This document shows, one piece after another, positions 7,433 to 14,733 of a stretch of 64,000 nt of DNA. Within the stretch, counting starts at the first letter, position 1, and each line of letters starts with the position of its first letter. Source of the DNA: JBHFEI01 sp041928815 (GTDB lineage Bacteria > Pseudomonadota > Alphaproteobacteria > Rhizobiales > Rhizobiaceae); contig NZ_JBHFEI010000007.1 of the NCBI RefSeq assembly GCF_041928815.1, forward strand, positions 62,001-126,000, in the 5' to 3' direction. The notes below the pieces were generated by a model, which searched no databases, was not told the origin of the DNA, and saw only the letters and a program-made list of their open reading frames with translations. The translations under genes and the position numbers were made by a program.

Positions 7433-8863
7433 ATGTACAGTGAGACGATCGAGCTCCTGATCGACGGCGTGTTCTGCCAGGGATCGGACGGCGTGACGGA
7501 ACCGTTGATCAATCCGGCGACGGAAGAGGTCCTTGCCGAGGTGCCGCATGCCTCGACCGCCGATCTCGACCGCGCGCTCGCCGCCTCGCTCAAGGGCTTT
7601 CGCATCTGGAAGGCGATGACGGCCGCGCAGCGCTACACGATCATGTCGAAGGCGGCCGACCTCATCGAGGCGCGCAAGGCCGAGATCGCCCGCACGCTGA
7701 CCATGGAGAACGGCAAGGCGCTGGCGGAAGCCGTCGGCGAGGTGCAGTTTTCCGCCGATGCGACACGCTGGTATGCCGAGGAAGGCAAGCGCGCCTATGG
7801 CCGCATCGTGCCGGCCCGCATCCCGGGCGTGCGCCAGATGGTGTTCAAGGAGCCGGTCGGCCCCGTCGTCGCCTTCGCCGCCTGGAACTTTCCGGCGAGC
7901 AACGTCATCCGCAAGATCTCCGGCGCGCTCGGCGCCGGCTGCTCGATCATCCTGAAGCCGGCCGAGGAGACGCCGGGCACCGCCGTCGCCTTCGCCCGCT
8001 GCTTCCAGGAGGCGGGCCTGCCGGACGGCGTGCTCAACATCGTCTTCGGCAAGCCGGCCGAGGTCTCCTCCCACCTCATCGCCTCGTCGATCCCGAAGAA
8101 GGTGTCGCTGACCGGCTCGACCGCCGTCGGCAAGCTGTTGCAGAAGCAGGCGGCCGAGACGCTGAAGCGCTGCACGATGGAGCTCGGCGGCCATGCGCCG
8201 GTCATCGTCCACGAGGATGCCGACCTCGAGAAGACGCTCGACACGGTCGTGCTGTTCAAGTTCCGCAATGCCGGCCAGGTCTGCACCTCGCCGACGCGCT
8301 TCTACGTCCACGAGGCGATCTACGAACCCTTCCTCGCCGGCTTTGCCGCCCGCGCCGAAAAGATCAAGGTCGGTTACGGCCTCGAGGACGGTGTGCAGAT
8401 GGGCCCGATGATCGCGCCGCGCCGGCTCGACGTCATGGACGCGCTGGTAGCGGACGCCACCGCCAGGGGCGCGCGGGTGGTGACCGGCGGCAAGCGGATC
8501 GGCAATACGGGCTATTTCTACGCGCCGACGCTGCTCGCCGACGTGCCGGAAGAGGCCCGCATCATGTCGGAGGAGCCCTTCGGACCGATCGCGCCGACCA
8601 CCACCTTCTCCGGTTTCGACGAGGTGATCGAGCGGGCGAACGGCCTGCCCTACGGGCTTGCCTCCTTCGTCTTCACCCGCAGCGGCACGCTGGCGCAAAA
8701 GACCGAGATGGCGCTCGACGCCGGCCTCGTCGGCGTCAACCACATGATGGTGTCGACGCCGGAAACCCCCTTCGGCGGCGTCAACGAATCCGGCTACGGC
8801 TCGGAATCGGGGATCGAGGGCCTGGAGGCCTATCTGCGCACCAAGTTCGTCACCGAGATGTGA
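7433..8863 (+). CDS. NAD(P)-dependent aldehyde dehydrogenase (succinate-semialdehyde dehydrogenase-like)
   Basis: A 476-residue aldehyde dehydrogenase. Catalytic residues are Cys284 (NAGQVCTSPTRF) and Glu250 (TMELGGHAPV), with Asn152 (AAWNFPASN) and Lys175 (ILKPAEETPG) for the oxyanion and cofactor. ATG 7433, with AAAGGA nearby, is preferred over the upstream GTG at 7349, whose extra 28 residues look like translated leader. The closest functional group by motif is succinate/glutarate semialdehyde dehydrogenase, which removes the aldehyde left by omega-transamination. That fits the class III aminotransferase at the left edge, although the substrate is inferred. Confidence 0.9.
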   Translation: MYSETIELLIDGVFCQGSDGVTEPLINPATEEVLAEVPHASTADLDRALAASLKGFRIWKAMTAAQRYTIMSKAADLIEARKAEIARTLTMENGKALAEAVGEVQFSADATRWYAEEGKRAYGRIVPARIPGVRQMVFKEPVGPVVAFAAWNFPASNVIRKISGALGAGCSIILKPAEETPGTAVAFARCFQEAGLPDGVLNIVFGKPAEVSSHLIASSIPKKVSLTGSTAVGKLLQKQAAETLKRCTMELGGHAPVIVHEDADLEKTLDTVVLFKFRNAGQVCTSPTRFYVHEAIYEPFLAGFAARAEKIKVGYGLEDGVQMGPMIAPRRLDVMDALVADATARGARVVTGGKRIGNTGYFYAPTLLADVPEEARIMSEEPFGPIAPTTTFSGFDEVIERANGLPYGLASFVFTRSGTLAQKTEMALDAGLVGVNHMMVSTPETPFGGVNESGYGSESGIEGLEAYLRTKFVTEM

Positions 8864-8948
8864 CGGCGCGAGGCCGGCCGCGCGGCAACTGCCTTGACGC
8901 GCGCGGAAAATCCGTTCCTCCTCCGGTGATGTCCAGGGGAGGTTTTCG

Positions 8949-9665
8949 ATGACACTGACGCTCCATCTGCATCCGCTTGCGTCCTTCTGCCACAAGGTGC
9001 TGGTCGCGCTCTACGAGAACGGCACGCCCTTCGAGGCCAGGATCGTCGACTTTTCCGGCGGACCGGAGCTTGACCGGCTCGCCGCTCTCTGGCCGGTCGG
9101 CAAGATCCCCGTGCTGGAGGACGGCGCGCGCGGCCGGATCGTCGCCGAGACCACGATCATCATCGACTATCTCGACCGGCACCATCCGGGCGCCCGCCGT
9201 CTCGTTCCGGAGGATCCGGAGGCGGCGCGCGAGGCACGGCTCTGGGACCGGGTCTTCGATCTCTATATCCATGCGCCGATGCAGAAGATCGTCACCGACC
9301 GGCTGCGGCCGGAAAGCGCCCGCGACGCCTTCGGGGTGGAGGAAGCCCGCGCGACGCTCGCCACCGCCTATGCCATGGCCGACCGTCATCTGGAGAAGCG
9401 GCGATGGGCCTGCGGCGACGACGTCAGCATGGCCGACTGCGCTGCGGCGCCGGCGCTCTTCTATGCCGGCATCGTCGCCCCCTTCGCTGACGCCCATCCC
9501 CACCTCTCCGCCTATTTCGAACGGCTGGTCGAGCGCCCGTCGGTCCGCCGGGTGATCGACGAGGCGCGCCCCTTCTTCCCGCACTTTCCCTATGTCGACG
9601 CCATGCCCGCCCGTTTCCGCAACGCGCATTTCAACGAAGGCCGTCCGGCCGATGTTGAACCTTGA
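8949..9665 (+). CDS. Glutathione S-transferase family protein
   Basis: A 238-residue protein with an N-terminal thioredoxin-like domain (residues about 3-80; HPLASFCHKVLVALYENG, then GKIPVLEDG and ETTIIIDYL) and an all-helical C-terminal domain. The first-helix PLASFCHK region holds the likely catalytic Ser or Cys. It starts at ATG 8949 behind AGGGGAGG. It could act as a glutathione-dependent isomerase, dehalogenase or detoxifying enzyme. It lies between the aldehyde dehydrogenase and the sugar kinase on the same strand, so a shared transcript is possible, but the link is not obvious. Confidence 0.88.
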   Translation: MTLTLHLHPLASFCHKVLVALYENGTPFEARIVDFSGGPELDRLAALWPVGKIPVLEDGARGRIVAETTIIIDYLDRHHPGARRLVPEDPEAAREARLWDRVFDLYIHAPMQKIVTDRLRPESARDAFGVEEARATLATAYAMADRHLEKRRWACGDDVSMADCAAAPALFYAGIVAPFADAHPHLSAYFERLVERPSVRRVIDEARPFFPHFPYVDAMPARFRNAHFNEGRPADVEP

Positions 9666-9745
9666 CAGGTTCCGGTCGAAACGGGATGAAGGGCTGGGAG
9701 GACGGGATGCGCACGAGCGCGCCCGGCCGGGAGGAACGGGACGCA

Positions 9746-11194
9746 ATGCCACAGAACAACGGCGCGACGGGATGTGTCGCGGTGCTCGACATTGGCAAGA
9801 CCAATGTGAAGCTCAACGTCGTCACGCCCGCCGGCGATTTCCTCGAAACCGTCTCCCGCCCGAACACGGTGCTCGCCGCGCCGCCCTGGCGCCACCATGA
9901 TCTCGGCGGCCTGTCCGAATGGGTGTTCACCTCGCTGGCGGACCTCTGCCGCCGCCATTTGATCACCGCCTTCGTCACCTCCGGCCACGGGTCGGGCGGC
10001 GTGCTGGTCTGCGGCGATCCGGACGACGGCGACGGCGCGGCCCTGCCGATGATCGACTACGAGCAGGCGCTGCCGGACACGATCCGTGACGGCTACGGCC
10101 CGCTCTCCGGCAGTTTCTCCGATCGCGGCAGCGCTCTCATGCTTGGCGCCACCCATCAGGCCCGCCAGCTCTACTGGATGCAGGAGGCCGAACCGGCAGC
10201 CTTCGCCGCCGCGCGCTGGTATCTCGGCGTGCCGCAATACTGGGCCTGGCGGCTGTCGGGGGTCGCGGTGTCGGAATTCACCATCCTCGGCGCCCAGTCC
10301 CATCTCTGGAACGTCGCGGAGGCGCGCTTCACCCCGATCGTCGCAGCGCGCGGCTGGCAGCGGCTGATGCCGCCCTTCGCCCGCGCCTATGCGCCGATCG
10401 GCACGATCCGCGCAGCGCTCGCCGCCCGCTACGGCATCCCGCAGCAGATCGCCGTCTTTCCCGGCATCCACGACAGCAGCGCCAATTTCTATCGCTATCA
10501 GGCCGCAGGTCTTGCCGACGCGACCGTCGTCTCGACGGGAACCTGGATCGTCGCGCTCAGTACCACGACGCCGCTGGAGCGGCTCGACGAGCGCCGCTCG
10601 ATGACCTGCAACAGCGACGTCGACGGCAGGCCGGTCGGCGGCAGCCTCACCATGGGCGGCCGCGAATTCACCGCGATCGCCGGATCGCCGGCGCACGAGG
10701 ATGCGGTGACGGTGGAGACGGTCGGGCGCCTCGTCGCGCGCGGCACCTTCGCCATTCCCACCTTCGGCGCCGATGACGGCATCTTCGCCGGCACGGCCGG
10801 GCGCGGGCGCATCGACGGCCCGCCGCCGGCCGACGCCGGCGAGCGCAAGGCGCTTGCCGTGCTCTATTCGGCGCTGACCACCCTCGAATGCCTCGATGCG
10901 CTCGACGCAGGCGGCACGGTCGTCCTCGACGGCAGCTTCCTGCGCGAGCCCGTCTATGCGTCGCTGGTGGCAACCCTGCGTCCGGGTGCCGACACCCGCT
11001 TCAGCCTCGAAAGCTACGGTGTCGCCTCCGGCGCCGCCCTGCTCTTCGAGCACCGGACGCGCACGGCGCCGGCCTCGCTGCCGCTCGGCGTCGCCGCGCC
11101 GCTCGGCGCGCTTCGGGACACCCTTGCGGCCTATGCCGCGCAATGGCGGGAGCGTTCCCGCGCCAACACCGACAGCGGATCACGGAAAGGCTGA
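9746..11194 (+). CDS. FGGY-family carbohydrate kinase (rhamnulo-/fuculokinase-like)
   Basis: A 482-residue sugar kinase of the actin/hexokinase fold. The N-terminal phosphate-1 loop is VLDIGKTNVK (Asp15), the adenosine region contains STGTWIVALS, and the C-terminal half carries LDGSFLREPVY and the ATPase core. ATG 9746 with an upstream GGAGGAAC is preferred over the start at 9662, which overlaps the preceding gene. The class II aldolase begins 4 bp downstream, the arrangement of ketose phosphorylation followed by cleavage to dihydroxyacetone phosphate and an aldehyde. The sugar could be L-rhamnulose, L-fuculose, L-ribulose or a relative. No isomerase is adjacent, so the substrate may enter as a ketose. 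Confidence 0.88.
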   Translation: MPQNNGATGCVAVLDIGKTNVKLNVVTPAGDFLETVSRPNTVLAAPPWRHHDLGGLSEWVFTSLADLCRRHLITAFVTSGHGSGGVLVCGDPDDGDGAALPMIDYEQALPDTIRDGYGPLSGSFSDRGSALMLGATHQARQLYWMQEAEPAAFAAARWYLGVPQYWAWRLSGVAVSEFTILGAQSHLWNVAEARFTPIVAARGWQRLMPPFARAYAPIGTIRAALAARYGIPQQIAVFPGIHDSSANFYRYQAAGLADATVVSTGTWIVALSTTTPLERLDERRSMTCNSDVDGRPVGGSLTMGGREFTAIAGSPAHEDAVTVETVGRLVARGTFAIPTFGADDGIFAGTAGRGRIDGPPPADAGERKALAVLYSALTTLECLDALDAGGTVVLDGSFLREPVYASLVATLRPGADTRFSLESYGVASGAALLFEHRTRTAPASLPLGVAAPLGALRDTLAAYAAQWRERSRANTDSGSRKG

Positions 11195-11197
11195 GAC

Positions 11198-11899
11198 ATG
11201 AGCGACGACACCGACAATATGGAACTGCGGCGGGAAATGGTCGGCATCTGCCGTCGGATGAATGCGAGCGGCATCAACCAGGGAACGGCGGGCAACCTCT
11301 CGGTGCGCAGCGGCAGCGGCTTCCTGATCACGCCCTCCTCCCTGCCCTACGAGACGATGCAGCCGGAAGACCTCGTCGAGATGGATTTCGACGGAACCTA
11401 TGTCGGCCGGCGCCCGTCGTCGGAATGGCGCTTCCACCGCGACATCCTGAAGAACCGGCCCGATGTCAATGTGGTGCTGCATTGCCACTCGATCTATGCG
11501 ACGACGCTTGCCGTGCACCACAAGACGATCCCGAGCTTCCATTACATGACCGGCGTTGCCGGCGGCACGACGATCCGCTGCTCGAAATACGCGACCTTCG
11601 GCACCCAGGCGCTTTCCGACCATGCGCTGGAAGCGCTGCAGGACCGGCTCGCCTGCCTGCTCGGCCAGCACGGCCAGATCTCGCTCGGCAAGACGCTGGA
11701 ATCGGCGCTGTGGCTGGCGATCGAGGTGGAAACCATCTCGCGCATGTATGTGCAGGCGCTGACGCTCGGCGAACCGCCGATCCTTCCCGACGACGAGATG
11801 GAGCGCGTCATCGCCCAGATGAAGCGGATGAGCTACGGCCATGCGCCGGATCCGGAAGGCGTCAACGACGTCGCCAAGCCCCGCGCACCGAAGCACTGA
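11198..11899 (+). CDS. Class II aldolase / adducin family (fuculose-phosphate-type aldolase)
   Basis: A 233-residue zinc-dependent sugar-phosphate aldolase or epimerase. The GTAGNLSVR loop (Asn33) and TPSSLPY (residues 45-51) bind phosphate. Glu76 in SSEWRFH is the catalytic acid/base. His95 and His97 (LHCHS) and His158 (GQHG) are the zinc ligands. All key residues are present. It follows the FGGY kinase by 4 bp, with GGAAAGG as ribosome site, so the two form a two-step pathway. Class II aldolases cleave L-fuculose-1-phosphate or L-rhamnulose-1-phosphate, and some epimerise ribulose-5-phosphate; the kinase partner favours aldol cleavage. Confidence 0.9.
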   Translation: MSDDTDNMELRREMVGICRRMNASGINQGTAGNLSVRSGSGFLITPSSLPYETMQPEDLVEMDFDGTYVGRRPSSEWRFHRDILKNRPDVNVVLHCHSIYATTLAVHHKTIPSFHYMTGVAGGTTIRCSKYATFGTQALSDHALEALQDRLACLLGQHGQISLGKTLESALWLAIEVETISRMYVQALTLGEPPILPDDEMERVIAQMKRMSYGHAPDPEGVNDVAKPRAPKH

Positions 11900-11936
11900 A
11901 GCGACGCGTTGCAGCCGGCCGCGCCGTGCAGGCCAT

Positions 11937-11959
11937 GCATTGCTGCATTGCAGCAATGC
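11937..11959. promoter_or_regulatory. Perfect 11-bp dyad containing CTGC-N3-GCAG
   Basis: GCATTGCTGCA (11937-11947), one centre base, and TGCAGCAATGC (11949-11959) form a perfect 23-bp palindrome. It lacks a T-tract and has almost no loop, so it is more likely a protein site than a terminator. The CTGC-N3-GCAG core resembles TGC-rich sites bound by PhaR/AniA regulators of polyhydroxybutyrate genes. That is a resemblance, not proof. It sits 3 bp before the -35-like element of the sRNA array. Confidence 0.45.
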
Positions 11960-11962
11960 CTA

Positions 11963-11990
11963 TGGTCAAACAGGCGGGATCCTGTATATT
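11963..11990 (+). promoter_or_regulatory. Promoter of sRNA array A: TGGTC-N17-TATATT
   Basis: TGGTC at 11963-11967 and TATATT at 11985-11990 are separated by exactly 17 bases, and the first hairpin of the array begins 7 bases later. The same TGGTC-N17-TATATT arrangement precedes the second array (minus strand, 51618-51591), although the 17 spacer bases differ. The conservation of both boxes and the spacing, and nothing else, is the main evidence. Confidence 0.6.
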
Positions 11991-11996
11991 GATCCT

Positions 11997-12157
11997 CATC
12001 GAAGCGGTCACCTCCTCCCGACCTGCTTCGATGTATTGATCCGGCCTCTCCTCCTCCCAAGCCGGATCGATGGAACGATCGCACTCCTCCTCCCAGCGAT
12101 CGTTCGGTTCTTCGTGTGAAGCCCGACGCCCTCCTCCTCCCGGCGTCGGGCTTTCTC
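11997..12157 (+). ncRNA. Tandem sRNA array of four hairpins with CCUCCUCCC loops (CcsR / cuckoo-RNA type)
   Basis: Four consecutive stem-loops each expose a CUCCUCC-rich loop. Hairpin 1: 11997-12009 paired with 12020-12033 (one bulged base), loop ACCTCCTCCC. Hairpin 2: GATCCGGC 12038-12045 with 12061-12068. Hairpin 3: perfect 10-bp stem 12073-12082 with 12096-12105, loop ACTCCTCCTCCCA. Hairpin 4: perfect 12-bp stem 12119-12130 with 12142-12153, loop CTCCTCCTCCC, then a pyrimidine-rich tail, so it probably ends transcription. The stems differ in sequence but the loops are conserved, the hallmark of structured RNA. The loop is complementary to Shine-Dalgarno sequences. Alphaproteobacterial CcsR and cuckoo sRNAs have this design and are stress-induced in Rhodobacter. 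Processing into four, or two paired, RNAs is likely. Confidence 0.85.
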
Positions 12158-12205
12158 GTTTGGGAACCGGCGCATGCCGAACCGGATTTTTTCCCGCCAG
12201 ACCTT

Positions 12206-12230
12206 GGAACAATGCGGCGCCGTCGCGGTT
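12206..12230 (+). promoter_or_regulatory. EcfG (general stress sigma factor) type promoter
   Basis: GGAAC at 12206-12210 and GGTT at 12227-12230 are spaced by 16 bases, matching the alphaproteobacterial EcfG consensus GGAAC-N16/17-cGTT. The start codon of the 62-residue gene is 27 bp downstream. After the -10, CCCC (12235-12238) can pair with GGGG (12245-12248), which is part of the ribosome site, through a GAAAAA loop. Confidence 0.6.
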
Positions 12231-12256
12231 TAGACCCCGAAAAAGGGGAGAGCGCC

Positions 12257-12445
12257 ATGACACAGCATTCCGATCCATCCGACATCGACCAGACGGCCTG
12301 CCGCGAAGTGATCTCGATCGAGACGTTCTGTCGGAAATACAGGATCGAAAAGGCGGAAGAAGAACGGCTGAGGCTCCTGTTCGGACGCTTCGCCACCCGC
12401 GCGGAACTGCTCATGAACGCGCAGCGCAGCCCCGTTTTCCGCTAA
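12257..12445 (+). CDS. Small uncharacterised protein (62 residues) under a stress-type promoter
   Basis: The ATG at 12257 lies 8 bp after AAGGGGAG and opens a 62-codon frame ending at TAA 12445. The protein is charged and helical in look, with a conserved-looking core VISIETFCRKYRIEKAEEER followed by LRLLFGRFATRAELL. It has no signal peptide or membrane segment. I do not recognise a named family. Support for a real gene comes from the strong ribosome site, the EcfG-type promoter, coding-like third positions and a downstream terminator at 12571-12598. It lies directly after the stress-sRNA array, suggesting a role in the general stress response. Confidence 0.75.
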   Translation: MTQHSDPSDIDQTACREVISIETFCRKYRIEKAEEERLRLLFGRFATRAELLMNAQRSPVFR

Positions 12446-12461
12446 GGCCCGTTTTCCGCTA
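12431..12461. repeat. Tandem direct repeat CCCGTTTTCCGCTA
   Basis: The 14-base unit CCCGTTTTCCGCTA occurs at 12431-12444 and again at 12448-12461, separated by 3 bases. The first copy covers the end of the 62-residue gene up to its stop codon. It may be a small local duplication. Confidence 0.6.
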
Positions 12462-12570
12462 CGGTCTGGGAGTCGGGAAGGACGGTCCGGCCTCGCGAGG
12501 GCAGCCGCCTTCGCCCCCTGCGGCGACTGCATGCCGACCACGTTTATTTTTCAGATGGATACCTACGGGG

Positions 12571-12598
12571 CGCCGGCGCCAATGCTCCGGCGTTTTTT
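12571..12598 (+). terminator. Rho-independent terminator after the 62-residue gene
   Basis: CGCCGG (12571-12576) pairs with CCGGCG (12587-12592) across a 10-base loop and is followed by six T residues (12593-12598) on the plus strand. It would end transcripts of the small stress gene before they meet the converging minus-strand operon. Confidence 0.65.
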
Positions 12599-12621
12599 CC
12601 ATCTCGATGTCGGCGACCGGG

Positions 12622-13878
12622 TCAGGCGCGCCGTCCTGCGGAGAACCAAACACCCGCCCACAGGAGCAACGGCAGCAAGGCCAGGCCGAAGGCGAGGCCG
12701 GCGCGCCGCGGATGGACGATGGTTATGCTGCGCTGCAGTGCGGCGGATACATCGCCGATCCGCCCGCGGCCGATGTCCGCATCCTCGGGGACCGCGACGG
12801 CAAAGGCCCGGAGGTCGTCCTTCTCGCTGCCACGGGCGGGGCGGACGCGATAGCCGAATCCCGATCCCTCGGTCTGCTCGACCTTCAACCGGCCGAGCGC
12901 CACCATGCTCGGCGCCTGACCTTCCCAGGCAAGCGCCATGCTGTCGATCGGCGAGGGATTGCGCCGCACCCATAGGGTTCGCCCCGCCACGGGGTTCGAT
13001 TGCGGCATCACGACCGGGAGATACTCGGCCTCGTCGTAGCGGTCGGCGTTGGAGAGGGTGGCGTAGAAGACCGTGCCCGGCCGGGCGAAGATCCGCGCAT
13101 CCGCGCCATCGGCGGGGATCGGCTTGGTCCAGCGCTCCTCCGGGATGATGTCGGCGACGACGGAGCGCCGCCCCTCGGCGGAGACGACCGTCAGGTGACG
13201 CGCCGTTTCCGCGACCTCCACGCCCTCCTTCACCATGACCATGTCGTAGCGGCCGGGATCGAGCGCGATGCGGAAGGCCGAGGACGGCTTCGTCACAAGC
13301 CTGAGGCTCGGCGACGGCAGCGGCTCCGGCGGCGGAATTTCGCGCACGATGCCGTCGCGCAGCCGCGCGGCGCCGGCCTCGACCAGTTGCCGTTCATAGG
13401 CGCTGTGGGCCTGCTGCGCCGCGGTCAGTTTCCGGGCGAAGTCGCGTTCCCCCGCCTCATAGGCGCGATAGGCCTCGCTCGCCGCCGCGCCGAAGACGAG
13501 CGTCGCCCCACCGTTGACCGCCCCTTCCGGATAGACGATCGCATAGTCTGTCCGGTCGAGCTCGGCGACGACGGCGCCGTCGCGGGTGATGCGCAGCCGC
13601 CCGTCCAGCACCTCGCGGGTGTTGTCGAGATCGACATAGACCTGGCGGGCGAGCGGCCAGTAATATTCGAGGGTGCGCACGAAGGAGATGACGCCGTCGG
13701 CGCCGCCAAGAAGGCGCAGCTCGCCACGGTCGGAGGGCAGGAACGTCTCCCGGTAGGCAAAGCCGTCCCAGACGCGGCCGGTGACGATGACCGCCTCGCG
13801 CCGTTCAGGCTCGAGCGCCGCCGCCGGGGCGGCAAGGAAAAACAGCGCCAGAAGGGCCGACAGGATGCGCTGTGTCAT
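12622..13878 (-). CDS. Uncharacterised secreted protein with C-terminal membrane anchor
   Basis: A 418-residue protein with an N-terminal signal peptide (residues 1-21, ending near AAPAAALEP), a long presumed periplasmic region, and a C-terminal membrane helix at about 393-412 followed by SAGRRA. I recognise no catalytic family. The middle contains a short helical stretch around residues 160-190 (DFARKLTAAQQAHSAYERQL). Its start overlaps the ABC-2 permease stop by 4 bp (ATGA), so it is translationally coupled as the last gene of a long minus-strand operon. By position it may be a periplasmic partner of the ABC-2 type transporter. The start codon is ATG 13878. Confidence 0.8.
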   Translation of the reverse strand: MTQRILSALLALFFLAAPAAALEPERREAVIVTGRVWDGFAYRETFLPSDRGELRLLGGADGVISFVRTLEYYWPLARQVYVDLDNTREVLDGRLRITRDGAVVAELDRTDYAIVYPEGAVNGGATLVFGAAASEAYRAYEAGERDFARKLTAAQQAHSAYERQLVEAGAARLRDGIVREIPPPEPLPSPSLRLVTKPSSAFRIALDPGRYDMVMVKEGVEVAETARHLTVVSAEGRRSVVADIIPEERWTKPIPADGADARIFARPGTVFYATLSNADRYDEAEYLPVVMPQSNPVAGRTLWVRRNPSPIDSMALAWEGQAPSMVALGRLKVEQTEGSGFGYRVRPARGSEKDDLRAFAVAVPEDADIGRGRIGDVSAALQRSITIVHPRRAGLAFGLALLPLLLWAGVWFSAGRRA

Positions 13879-14720
13879 GATCGTCCTCCCCGGATCCGCG
13901 CCGCGACGAGCGCCAGTGCCAGATATCCCGCGGCAAGGCCGAGTGCCTGCCACCAGAGCGCGGCGGAGGGCATCTCCTGCGCGTCTGCAAGCCGGATCAT
14001 CTCGGCGATGGGGCGGATCGGCGACAGCAGCGCGACGACGGGCGAGACGGTTTCGAGCGCCGCGCGTGCATAGAGCGCGCTGAGGCCCATCTCTGCCGGG
14101 TTCGCCCGCTGGAGCACGCCGAGGCCCGCCTCGAACGCCGCGGAGAGGACGATACAGGCGAGATAGGCGATGACCGCGCCGCGCACGGTCGACAGCCAGG
14201 CCGAGACGGCGAGCCCCGCCGCCATCAGCGGCAGCGCCGCAAGCGGTGCAAGCGCCAGGGAACGAAGATCCGACACCGTGAGCATGCCGGCGCCGAGCGG
14301 CTGGGCGAGGAGGAGATAGGCCATCAGCAGGCCGACAAGGCCGGCAAGCACGACGACCTCGGCGAGCAGTTTGGCGACGACGAGCGACGGCCATGTCACG
14401 GGCCCGGCGAGCAGCACGTCGAGCGTGCGATGCTCCCGCTCCCCGCTCAGCGCCGTTGCGAGGCGCAGACCGAGAACGAGGCCGAGAAAGGCGACGACGA
14501 GAATGGTGAGCGGCATCAGCGGATCGGCAGTGACGAGGACCGATTCCGTGACGAAGGCCTGCTGGAAGCCCGCCCCCCAGGCAAAGGCGATGAGGCTCGT
14601 CGCGGTGGCGACCAGCCAGAACCAGACGGAGGCGAGCCGCGACGAGGCCTCGCGCGCGGTCAGAACCGCGACGATCCGCCGGGCGGCGGGCGGGGGAAGG
14701 GGGATCGCGAGCGTGGTCAT
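13875..14720 (-). CDS. ABC-2 type transporter permease
   Basis: A 281-residue integral membrane protein with about six transmembrane helices. The first follows a basic region at residues about 25-50, and the motif ALSGEREHRTLDVLLAGPVT between the second and third helices is typical of ABC-2 permeases (NosY/YhaP-like). It starts at ATG 14720 with GGGGGAGAGG. The ATPase is presumably the product at 15519-16508, with an SDR gene between them. ABC-2 systems usually export lipids, polysaccharides, drugs or peptides, or act in assembly. The cargo is unknown. Confidence 0.87.
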   Translation of the reverse strand: MTTLAIPLPPPAARRIVAVLTAREASSRLASVWFWLVATATSLIAFAWGAGFQQAFVTESVLVTADPLMPLTILVVAFLGLVLGLRLATALSGEREHRTLDVLLAGPVTWPSLVVAKLLAEVVVLAGLVGLLMAYLLLAQPLGAGMLTVSDLRSLALAPLAALPLMAAGLAVSAWLSTVRGAVIAYLACIVLSAAFEAGLGVLQRANPAEMGLSALYARAALETVSPVVALLSPIRPIAEMIRLADAQEMPSAALWWQALGLAAGYLALALVAARIRGGRS

Positions 14721-14733
14721 GGCCTCTCCCCCG

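Noticed and set aside
12070..12975. A 301-codon plus-strand frame over the sRNA array and the small gene
   Set aside because: It crosses the hairpin array, the terminator and the converging operon end, lacks a ribosome site and has no family-like sequence.
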